64,000 bases of DNA from Membranipora membranacea. Its lineage: Eukaryota; Bryozoa; Gymnolaemata; Cheilostomatida; Membraniporidae. The position numbers and the translations under genes were made by a program. Positions 38,701 through 49,500 of this stretch are shown piece after piece (the stretch's first letter is position 1; every line of letters begins with the position of its first letter). The stretch covers positions 23,174,062 through 23,238,061 of the forward strand of contig OU612074.1 of NCBI GenBank assembly GCA_914767715.1, written 5' to 3'. The notes under the pieces were generated by a model that saw only the letters and a list, made by a program, of their open reading frames with translations, was not told where the DNA came from and did no database searches.

Positions 38701-40753
38701 AAGCCTGTTTTTGATAAAGCTATAAGTTATACGGCTTCATTAATCCTATAACCAAAATATTGAGGAGTGTTAGCTAGATTTAATGGCTGTGATTGGCCTC
38801 TGATTGCAGGTCGCTGAATTACGGAGGAATGGGATCCTTCATCGGACACGCTATAACTCACGGATTTGATAATACAGGTATGACAAACTTTTTCTCTTTT
38901 TTTTTTCTTTTTTATTATACACTTAATTAGCTGTACAGTGATTAATGCCATAAGAACATGCATACATCGAGATTAAAAGTTTACTAATAAAGATGATTGC
39001 AATATTGCCAGTTTGTGATATTTCCCTGTTTATAATTGTGAAGAAAATACTCAAGGCATTAATTGAGCAACATGCCATTTGTCTCAGGGTTGTTTTGCTG
39101 TAAACTGTCAATGTACAAAAGAAAAAATAATTCTTCATCCTTACATTGCTTTGCATTTGCGCAAATTCATGATATCTGTGGCTCTTCATTTTCCTTTCTT
39201 CACAAAAGGTCGATTGTATGACAAAGATGGAAATATCGGAGGACAGTTGTGGGATGAAAAAACAGAAGCTTCATTCACAGAGAAGACAGAGTGCATGATA
39301 AATCAGTATTCCTCTTATGAAATAGAAGAAATAAATCAAAATGTGAGTTGTTTGACAGTTATGAACCTTGTCGTTGGAGAAAAGCTTAGGAAAGACAATT
39401 TTTAGGACAACTTTTAAATGTGGTAGTTGTAATAAACCGAAAACATTCCACACTTGGTTTCAATCCACAAGTCTTAACAAAAATAATTTTTGCCACAAAT
39501 ATTTGGCGACATCTCATACCTGTTTGCTTAGCAATAATGTGAAGTGAAAATTAAGCTAATGAAGAAATGATTTCTATCATACAGGTCAATGGTAAACACT
39601 CTTTGCCAGAAAATATCGCTGATAATGCAGCTATAAAGACAAGCTATGCGGCTTTCCTGAAACACGAAGAAAAGAACGGGCCAGGACAACGCCTACCTGG
39701 ACTTATGCAATATAATTCTAAAGAATTGTTCTTTCTCAGTTTTGCACAGGTATGAGACAGAACAGCAAAAAGCTTTACATGTTTTTACTGCTCAAAATCA
39801 CCTCAAGTTTATAAGAAATGTGTTAATAATGGCTGCCACTCAAATCTAGTAGAGTGTAAACACTGTCTTTGATTTTATTAAAATTAGATGACACATACAT
39901 GGTGAAATAGTCAAATACGATGGGCTGTGTGTATTCTTTTATTGATCAGTTATTCACTTGTCCCATTGCTTAGTGCACCTAATAATGTCTATATACCTGT
40001 TTCAGATGTATTGTCGGATTGACAGAGAGTCAGCCTTGAAGCATCATGTAACCGGAGGTCGGTTTATGAATAAAGCTCCTGGGAAATGGAGGTATGTTAA
40101 CTAAATCTGACATTAGTTCATGCTAGATAAATAACAAGTAGAGGCGATAACCCAAACATGTACGCCGGGTTACGTAGTTTGGCAATGGTCAGATCGAATG
40201 AGCTTCTCTGATGCGTGTGCATGACTTCAAGTACTTAATAAGCAGGTGTGCTCATAATCACCATCAACCCGTCTTTCCCTTGGATGGTGGGATGAGGCCT
40301 ACTATTCCCTGCCAGGCTATTAGTGTTGTAGAAGACCTTGGTTCAAGCCCCACTGGGTAGCTTTCAAGAGTTATTGTCCCAACACACTCTCCCCTCCAAC
40401 CTTGGGTGTATTTTACCCCCAAAAAGTTCAGTCAAAAAAGCTAGATAGATATTTAAACTGACCTTTCATGTATTACAACTGAATACTCAGAGTATAATTG
40501 TCTCTTACAATAATTCATTGATCACCAACTTACCTCTTCTAAGAATCAGACAACTCTTAATCAAGAGGCTGTGGCAAAATATTACTAACTATAATTAAAA
40601 ATAAAATGAATCTATGTATCGATGTCTATGTATCATGCCCATTCCTTTTACAGAGTTATCGGACCCTTATCAAATAATGATGAGTTCTCCAAAGTATTCA
40701 GCTGCCCTGTCGGTTCTGTGATGAACCCAGTAGAGAAATGTACAGTCTGGTAG
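26794..40753 (+). CDS. Gene B: complete M13 (neprilysin-like) pseudopeptidase, type II membrane protein, 19 exons, 748 aa
   Basis: Exons: 26794-26825, 27624-27778, 28214-28258, 30068-30229, 30913-30996, 31509-31711, 31893-32072, 32507-32590, 33443-33670, 34023-34151, 34382-34480, 36748-36825, 38024-38186, 38586-38637, 38810-38877, 39209-39342, 39585-39749, 40006-40091, 40654-40753 (TAG). The sum is 2247 nt, the usual length for neprilysin. The start was chosen because this short exon (10 codons plus 2 nt) has the same length and phase as exon 1 of C and C'. Residues about 1-22 form a basic cytoplasmic tail and 23-46 a hydrophobic anchor; then come [21 protein letters not shown] (90-103), the M13_N region and the M13 metallopeptidase domain. 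HAITH at 578-582 lacks the catalytic Glu; ENIADN (641-646) is kept. TASY (537-540) replaces NAYY, and Lys710 stands where neprilysin has His711. Expected at the cell surface, zinc-binding, catalytically dead. Confidence 0.93.
28005..28160 (+). repeat. Dispersed repeat, copy 1 (gene B intron 2)
   Basis: ATACAACATACAGTGGTGTG, ACAACCTCCTCATGGCCAGC and CATCTCAGTCAATCTCATGG recur at 34545-34890 and, reversed, at 59215-59660. Non-coding, origin unknown. Confidence 0.6.
28590..28690 (+). mobile_element. SINE fragment in gene B intron 3
   Basis: TTAGTGCGCCG, CATGCAAAGTGTTGAAGG and TCGTGGGTTCAGA match the head of the family. The rest is lost. Confidence 0.5.
29337..30049. repeat. Large foldback (palindromic) element ending next to gene B exon 4
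   Basis: Left arm about 29337-29665 and right arm about 29725-30049 are reverse complements with scattered mismatches; the loop is about 60 bp. Matched landmarks: AGAGTAAGGATAAGCAGAGG with its complement at about 30020-30040, ACACCATATTATTGTCATTT with its complement near 29798-29817, and TATAGATTTACATA with TATGTAAATC-type sequence near 29725-29740. The right end is about 18 bp before exon 4 (30068). It lies within intron 3 and would form a long hairpin in pre-mRNA. Confidence 0.75.
30557..30795 (+). mobile_element. tRNA-derived SINE in gene B intron 4
   Basis: Orthologous partner of the SINE at 4-235, same orientation and flanks; the B box is degraded to GTTTCAAATCC. Confidence 0.75.
32994..33430 (-). 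repeat. Non-LTR-like 3' end in gene B intron 8
   Basis: Longer counterpart of 2484-2616, with the same tail repeat and additional sequence 33126-33428 absent from gene A. No coding frame was recognised. Confidence 0.4.
34538..35387 (+). repeat. Dispersed repeat, copy 2, plus B-specific intron sequence
   Basis: 34545-34890 matches the repeat at 28005 and extends further (GACATAATTGGTGTGTTTAC, CAACTCATCGGCGCAAATTC). The whole block lies inside gene B intron 11 and is absent from gene A, where the flanks are fused at about 3780. It may be an insertion in B or a deletion in A. Confidence 0.6.
35388..36590 (-). mobile_element. Non-LTR retrotransposon 3' fragment with CCHC knuckle and RLE-like region, in gene B intron
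   Basis: Counterpart of 3735-4870 in the same intron of gene B (between exons 34382-34480 and 36748-36825). It keeps [18 protein letters not shown], a C-x2-C...H-x4-C knuckle, followed by [10 protein letters not shown], and RPDFIVWSD in another frame, so there is at least one frameshift between them (about 35700-35750). Being at the same site in A and B, the insertion predates the duplication. Confidence 0.75.
37585..37695 (-). mobile_element. tRNA-derived SINE head, reverse, in gene B intron
   Basis: Counterpart of 5905-6122, with most of the non-tRNA body missing. GGGATTCGAACCC is the reversed B box. Confidence 0.65.
38847..38861 (+). other. Gene B zinc motif HAITH (inactive HExxH)
   Basis: Codons CAC GCT ATA ACT CAC in exon 38810-38877. 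Same Glu-to-Ala replacement as gene A; the first His codon differs from A by a silent T/C change. Confidence 0.95.
40250..40430 (+). mobile_element. Probable SINE remnant in gene B intron
   Basis: Same element as 8685-8875 at the equivalent place between exons 18 and 19. Confidence 0.4.
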
Positions 40754-43516
40754 AACTTGCGACAACGTAATCAGTAAAAGCAGAAATATTATATCATAGA
40801 TGCACTTGAGTTATGATTCGTCGGTCATCAACAGCAAAAAATAGCATAGCCGCAAGGAGTTACTATTCACAGGTCATCAATAGCAACTGTAGAAATATTA
40901 TACCAATGCTGTTATCATCTGCAGTGATTATCGAGTATTAATTTTATTCCGTGTTAATCAAGTCATATATACTCTAACAGGTAAATCCTTGATACTTATC
41001 TCGATAGATATTTCAAAAATATTTTTTTGTCCATTCATATTCAGTATGGTTTCAATTATCAATTATTGATCAGGAGATTAAACCTATAACAGTCACAAAA
41101 TGTCATATGTGTTTTGTTTTAATTTTCCTAGTGTTCAAAAAAATTTCGTCCATTCAAATGAAAAAAAGTTCTTTTTGCCTCTCTGTTTTGAAATTTATTA
41201 CAAGATACAAAGTGAATAGAGTGCACACAAACCCCGCCCCTGCTATCTAATTATCTAAATCTAAATCTTAATCATGACTAAAGAGTCAGGGTTGATGACA
41301 CAAGCTTGTGAATTGTTCTACAGAGCTGTCCACTACTATCCAACAAGCTATTCCGTTCCACCGCTGCCACCCCACGCAATACAAATACAACACGCCAAAA
41401 TGCCTACCACCAACATCACAAAAATTTGCATCAAGAATCAATGAGTGCTGTGCCCAGGCCTTCTCAAGAACAACCTCCACATCAACCCATCACACAGACC
41501 TCTGGTCAACAATATAAAAGGATTGACTTTGTATACAAATAGACAGCCATTAATTTTTCTCATTTGCTTAGAAATATCTGTAACTCTATGATCAGGGTGA
41601 TAATTTATTATATTTACCCTTGGTTAGCATTACCAGGTGAACTTTGAGGTTCAAGCTCGAGGTTCAAAGGTCAAGATTGAAATATTTATCTTATTTGGAG
41701 ATAAGGAATTTCCTGGGCTTGCTGTAAAAGATGCATCATATGAGAAATATGCAAACCACCACCCAACAAAGGTGTCTAGCTATGAGCCAGAGTCTATTTG
41801 TGTTTAGTTAGGCCTTGTAGCAATATTCTCATTGCCGACTCAAACAGCCTTAGTGTAAGGGAGAGGGTAAGGTGTGGGCCTTTGGTCTCAATAATATGTA
41901 GTTTATTTTATTCATGATTTCATTCAATTCCTAATTGTACTCTTAACAAATTTTCGGCAACAGTAATGTATTGGTTTTAAAAAATCTGAAACAGTGCAGG
42001 TCAAAAACAAACCAAATTCCAAAAAGCAGGAACAAATTGAAATTGTAGCATTAACTTGACAATGAAGCAGGTTGGGTTCTTGCCTGGTATATATTACATG
42101 CATCATTCACAGATGCATCAGTAATCCAGTTTGTAGACTTTGACTATCCTGTATGATTGGTCATTGCCAAAAAACATTATTTTGGAAGTTTTAGCATCAA
42201 GGCATGTGTTTCAAAGTAGAGACATTCAAAACACATTAAATATTGAAACATTACCTGCACAAATAATATCATGCATGTGTATGTGTATTGTATTTCACCT
42301 TGGGTTGATATTTTTGTACTAGTACAAACATAAAACTATTTGAGGTCAATTATACGTTTTAGCCCTTCCTATTGGCTAGAAACGCTGTCAGATCATCATC
42401 AGATGAGGCTTTGCTCGGACCCTGTTGGGGCTTTGCACCGCCCCCAAACCCCAGGCGGATAACTTGGGTGCTTTGCCCTTTTGTAGATTACCAATCAATG
42501 CTTGTTGTTCAGGAAAGTTTTTCAGCATAGAACTTCCTGATTTATCAGCAACAAAAAAAAACACATTCACTAGCTAAGATTTTGTGTGATGTTGTATGAT
42601 GGTCACAAAAGTGACATGGGATTGTTGTGATTGACTGGCTGGTGTGACGAAACTAAAGCTTCGCTTCTGTTGGACGTTTAGCAAAAATACTTTGAATAGT
42701 CTGTTTGATAATCTTGGGGCTACCTTATCGATATGATGGTGCCTTTGAGATAACCTTGCAAAAATCATTATCGAAATCCCAGAGTCGTAGGCTAAGTGAA
42801 AACATGAACTGGAATCTAACCATTTTTGCATAAACAATTAATTCATGAATAAAAAAATAACTAATATCTGATCAATCTCCAATTAATATTGTTGTTGACA
42901 CTGACACTGGCATTTTGGGTGGCATGTAAATTGCTAAAACCAGCAGGCCGCTGGCAACTGGGCTACCTAAAAGGAAGAGCCAAGTTCTTGAGTCAAGTCT
43001 TGACATTTTAATTCCTGTCGCTGAGTGCTGACTCCATAAAGGGATTAGGATCAGCCAGTAGGGTACCGGAGAAGTAAGGTAGGTGTTGACAGTGTGTTCA
43101 AAAGTCTGACAGCTGATTCATTGTGAGGGTCGCTTGTGTTGTGTAAAACTCTACTAACATCCTAAGTGATGTTGCCGTTGTATGCAAGTCCTCCAAGGAT
43201 ATTATTCCATTGAAGACATAGCCAGAAACACAATTTTTGAAATTGAAACTTCATCAATCAAAAATGTCCATATTATATTGCAAGGTTCCATGACACATGT
43301 TCCACATGACAAATGCACCACAAGACAAATGTATGTATGTACGTAGGAAATGTATTATTACCAGCCCCGTTGATCCAAGAGTGTTCATTGCATGTGAGGC
43401 GACCAGACAAGGAGGAACATTGCATTCATAATCTCAGCATTTAGGTGAAAACACGCAAGGAAAACTCATCTTGATAAACAAGAAAGTACACAGCTAGAAA
43501 GAACTCATAGTGTGAA
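40754..43516. other. Spacer between genes B and C
   Basis: Matches 9189-12269. It has about 240 bp (41338-41577) not present after gene A and lacks the SINE and MITE found there. It should contain the gene B 3' UTR and gene C promoter, but I cannot point to specific elements. Confidence 0.7.
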
Positions 43517-46500
43517 ATGGACGGTTCACTGAGTTCATCCACTGCAAAGTAAGTAAACCATTACCGGAGGAAATTATATTGGATTGATTGTTATTATTAT
43601 TCAAATACTCCTCACACAATCCGTCTGGCAACAGTTGAGAATCAAATTGAAATTTTAGATAATGTCCCGGATCTTGTCGTGTAAATGAATGAATTTCTTG
43701 CTCTCACATTATGCAATCAATGTTACTCAGAAAACTTATTTTGATTATGATTCCTATATTTTGTGGTGAAGGTGAGGTGGTAAAACAGATTCTAATTAGG
43801 ACCTTTGTGATTATTCAATACTAGATCAAGAAAATATCATTTCATGGTATTGTCCGGTCAAACCTTTGCCAACAAACTTTGAGGCGGAATAATCAATCTG
43901 ACCAAGGGAAGTTATGGATAATCTGAAATTGAAAGTATTCAGTTTTCTGAAATAAACTTTCATATCATATTGAAGCGATTCAGCTTTCTCCGATCAGATA
44001 TCGGATTGTAGGCGAGAATATTAAATCATACTGTCTTCTCCAGGCCATAGTCAATCATACCAACATTAGTGTTTGCAGTCTGCCCCCTGTATTTAATACC
44101 CTTACAGTCACCCTGTCCAATCCCTCATGGTTGGACACCCGCTCACAAAACAAGTATTTGCATCACTCCTAGTGATGTCTGTGACGTCAATAAATCCAGG
44201 TTTATTAACCTTCCAGAAATGATGAGACCACCATTGTAATTAATCACCAATAATTTTACCATCAGGTCACAAGTTAATTGTGATAAATGACCAAACAGTT
44301 CACAATCTCAAAATTGAAGCTACAAAATAAGCAACCAAAATCATAGCATCACCATCATCCGGCTTTGTTAGTTAGATGTTTCCCCAAGTAACCATAGCTG
44401 GCCTTCATCACCAATCACTGATCTGTTAGGGGTAGTTAGTGTCACCTATAAGCATAACATTGTTCAATCGCCGACTTAGCTTACGGTTTTTTGTACTTAT
44501 TAATATTAAAGGTTAGATATCGATTATGGAGAGAAGAAAGGGAAGATATTTACTAAGTACTTCATCTCTGCTTTGGCAGCAGCCATCTTGTTTCTCATCA
44601 TTACTATAGGTTTGACCATAGCAATGGCCGCCACTTCTGGGGGGAAGTCAGGCAAAAAATCAGTCGTAGAAGCCATAAGAGCAGAAACAGCAGGTCAGTC
44701 TAAACAAATTCTAGTTTTTTGTCTAAATATAGGAAAACCTTGAATATTGTAAATGAAACAAATCGATTCAAAAAAATTGTTGCTGGCAGGTTACATCTTG
44801 AATAAAGGACATCGATTCTCAATATTTTTGCAAAACCACTGATTCCTGCTGAGAAAGGAATCCTTATTTGGAAAATGAAGATGTAACTAGCTTATAATAC
44901 ATAAAACTACAAAGGATATTGAAGATGATATGACTGTTTGTTTGTTCATTTTCGAAACCCTATCTCCAGATATTTTGGCATAAAATGAAAAAGGTCATGT
45001 AATCAAAAAATGATAGTCAACTCTAAATGAATGCTGTCAGTAACTGATTACTTGTATTTTTCTGAGAAATGAATTATATTCCCATTGATTTGTAGGTGGC
45101 AAAGCTGATGTATGTATAACAGAAGCTTGTGCTCATGCAGGTTAGTGAAGAGTTGATTGATTGGATAAAGGTAATGGTTTCAAAGTAAATAGTTGGCATA
45201 CCCCTTAGATTTGATAGATTACCAAATATTCTTTATGCAGTTGCCTTTAGTGAGTACATATTGTATCCACTAAAGTATTTGTTCTATGATGGCCATGAAG
45301 GTAGTTTGCAACAAGATCCAATGAATGAATAGCTATCATCTTCAACCTTGTGAACAGAATTATGTCAGTACCATTCATGCATTCATGTTTTAATATTTCA
45401 TAGTTTTATTATTATTTTTTAGCCAGTAAAATAATCGCGAGTGTTGACACAACCGCTGACCCTTGTGATGATTTCTATCAGTATTCATGTGGAGGATGGG
45501 TAGATAAAACTGTCATACCAGAATATAGATCTTCTTATTCACAGTTCACCCAACTCAATGATGAAATGGCGGTACAACTAAAGGGTGTGTAATGCTTAAC
45601 CATTGGACTAGTTTATTTGATTACACAAATGTCTTCATATTCTGAAACAATAACATCTTGATGCATATGGCACTAAATCTAATGATAGAATTATGACTAT
45701 AGCATCTTTGAAAGAGTAGAAACATTTTAAGCTTGTGCTGGTGTAACGCTCTCAGCCTGCTTGCACCAGCTAGCTATATTGGTAACAAGAGACAATTCTA
45801 TGGAATCAAGCACTGAAGATATTGTGTTCTGGTTTGTTAACCGCATATGTTAGTAGGAGGTGGCTCAGTTGGTTAGAGCGCCAGCACTTCAGCATACACG
45901 TGTCGAAGGCACAGGTTAGAATCCAACTGAAGTCAATCAACTACTGGGGTTCGGTTTGCTTCCAGGTGCCTGCCTGCAAACAGAGAGCAACCTGGCACAG
46001 AAATTGCAGCCTCACCCTCACCCTCACTCATGCTTTAGGATGAGGCCATATGAGCATCCAATTTTAATCAACCATCGAGGATTCTGTAAATGATCAGTAG
46101 ATCCGCTTATAGTAAACAGTTTGAATTTCATTCTTACCATCATATTTATCAATGCGATTATGTCTTCAGTGTGCCACTGATAATATTTAATAATCTTTTT
46201 TTGCCACAAAGGTTTACACTAGAATTTCCTTTTGACAGATTTACTAGAAGAAGACTATAACCCTTCAGACCCTAAGCCAGTGTTAGAAGCTAAAGACATG
46301 TACCAGGCCTGTGCAAACAAAGGTCAGTTACCCTGATTACAACATCTTGGTCAGTAGCCGTGGTCACTTTGACAAAACCTATGTTATGACAACTTCAAAA
46401 GCGCCCTGTTGAAATCAACAATGTCTGCTATTCAATGCTTTTGGTATAGTTTCAAGTGAATAGCAGGCATGAAAGAAGAGAATTGTTTAAATTGAAAACA

Positions 46501-49500
46501 GAAAAAGCTAACTTAGAGCTAAATTTCCTTGTATGTAAGCATTGACACGCAAAACATTTTATAATCTAAGTTAAGTTAATTACGTTCTGTCTACATTTCA
46601 GATAAAATAGAAGAACTGGGAGCGACCCCACTTCGTGACCTTCACACTCACTTAGGAGGCTGGCCACTTACAGATCCGACCTGGAATGATACTGAGTTTG
46701 ACCTTTTATACACACTGAGTGAACTAAGACTTCTGAGTAATGAGTATCTGGTCTATGTTTGGGTTTCTGCCGATGACCGGGATAGCAAAACTAATATAGC
46801 GCAGGTTGGTTTCTGAAGATAGATGCATATTTTTCCCACTTTAATTCCTCAAGGTAAAACAGCCACGGGCAAGACAGCAAAGCTCTGATATTATGGGTGA
46901 TGTATTGAGCACCCTAAGGCAAATTTAAGATATGAGACCAGTTTTTATTCAACCAATCAATGAGTATTATTTGTTTACAGTTGGACCAGTTTCACCTCGG
47001 CCTGCCACACAGAAAATATTACCTAGAGCCTGAATTCTCTAAAGAGTTCAATGCATACAAGACATTAATCAAAGAGATAGCAGTGTATATGGGTGCTGAT
47101 AACAAGACTGTGGATCAGGATGTCAGTGATGTCCTGGAGTTTGAGACTTACATGGCTAATGTAAGTACTTATATAGTGCTAAATATAGCAGCTTGATATA
47201 CAGATATCAAGTTGTTCAACGAAATTGAAAATTTTTAATGACCAAAGTGTTATGAGCCTTTTTCAATTATGGAATCTGTTTCACAGCAAGCATGAACAAG
47301 ATATGATCTCAGCTGCCCATCTGACCACCACTGAATCATTGCCACTGACATCTATCATTCAATGGCTATAGTGTCATCTGTAAATGTTTTTGCGATGAGG
47401 TTGTTCACCATGAGATGTCCTTCATCTGTTCATTACAGCAGGGGGTCAGTTAATATGACTATGTATAAGTCTAACCACATGGTTCATTGACTCTGAGATT
47501 GTCAGTATTTTGACATGTTTTATTTTTAACAAGCTTTGATTGAAGTCATGAGACCTACCTTGATTGTTCATTGGCTATACTATAGATGGCAGTCGTCAAA
47601 TTGTATAAGAGAAAGGTTCAGAGTATTGCAGTCATGTGTTTATGTATCCTTATTAAGTCATTTTTTGTATTTTGTCAGATTTCAATGAAGGAGGAGGATA
47701 GGACGGATCTACATGCCCTATATAACAGATATAAAGTCTCCGAACTGTACACTAAAATATCTGATAAGGTAGGGACCACCCATTCACTATAGGTGATAAT
47801 ATTATGTACTCATTTGTGAAGCAGTTGACTTTACAGGACTAGATGGTAGATTGTTAGGTTTAGATACAAATGAAAGGATATACATATTCTCTCACTACCT
47901 CTACATCAGCATAAACTCCAAAAATGCTTCCCACTTGACCGATTGAACGTGTGTTTATCAACTCATTATTGCTAACAGAACAGCCGTTCTGACATTGCAA
48001 GACATTTTATGGTCAATTTTCCAATATAATATTAGTGATAGTTAAGGTTGCTGGACAATTTCTATTACTTTGATTCAGCAAGTGTTCCTATGAGCTCCGT
48101 AAAATTGCACAAAGTTTGGAATATTTTTACAGTTTGACTGGAAGAAGTTTATGAATCTACTCTTCGTTGATACTGAGTTCAAGTTTGTTGATGACACAGA
48201 GGTCGTAGTCTACGCTCCTGACTTCCTCAAAAAGATGGCGGAGAAGGTGGCGGTCACACCACCAAGAGTACTGGCTAACTACCTGGTGTGGAGAATCACA
48301 GAATACAGGATTACCAATCTACCCCAAGCATTCGTTGATATACAAAATAAGTTCTACAGAGTAAGTGTGCTCTTTTATAACTTCCATGTTATTATGGTGA
48401 GCAGAAATTTGTTCTGATCCAATGAGGGTTTGTTGATAGAGGAGAACAGGATTATTTTTTTGTCTCATTGTGCGAGAAAAATGTGGAGCAGGATTCCGCA
48501 GTAAAATGCTAAAATATGACAACAGTATGGTGTACGGTAAGGATATGTGAGCTGGGGATCCCAGTAAAATACTCCTGGCCAGGTCGGTTCAAGATCAGAT
48601 CCAACCAATTGAAAAATCCCCCTCTGCCTATCAGAAAGAGTAGCAGGTTACATCTTCAAGCCTGATGTCAGAGGACTAAACGATCGCCCTCAATGAGGGC
48701 ATTCAGACAATGACAATGTTTAAAAGAGAATCAAAGGTTATGCCTATTGATATACCCCCTATTCTTAATCAGGTAGCCTATTCGATCCCTGAAGAGCCAC
48801 CACGCTGGTTACGTTGTGTTAACTATGTAAATCAAGCTGTAGGATGGGCTGTCGGGAGATTATTCGTCAACAAATACTTCAAGGAAGAATCAAAAAAATC
48901 TGTAAGTTATATCTACATAACTTTTCAACAATACAGGTTGCTTTATCTGAATGTTATGATTATGATTATCTCTTCCTAAAGACTATATATTGGATTTTAC
49001 TGGCCAATTCCAATACCAAAATGAGGTGCAATATAAATCAATGATAAGCAGAAGAGATATAAACTTCACTCGATTGTATTTTCTGTTCCTGGAACATTTG
49101 AATCACCACCATGTATTAAAGTCAAAGATAGCTGTTTTCTTGAGAACTGGTAATTCCGAACAATGGATCGCTGGTAGAGAATCCAAGAGTGTAACAAATT
49201 TGACTTCACTCCAAGGCAAAACAAAGGCTTTAATTAGAAAATAGTTATTTTGTTTCAATATGGTTATATTGTATGATGCAGATGGCGGTAATGACAGAAG
49301 AAGTTCGCCAAGCCTTCGATGGAGTTCTGACTCAAACAGAATGGATGGACCCCACAACAGAAAAACTAGCAAAAGAAAAGGTGAAGTGTTTTTGCCAATC
49401 TCATATACTCTAAAAAGTCCAAATGAAAGCCATCAAACATCCAATTATGGAGATTTATTTTAGATAGTATACCCTTAAAGTGTGTTTCTGTTACAATGCC

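Noticed and set aside
41286-41517. Frames of 64-69 codons in the B-specific insert after gene B
   Set aside because: Looks like a small repeat fragment; no recognisable domain and no counterpart after gene A.
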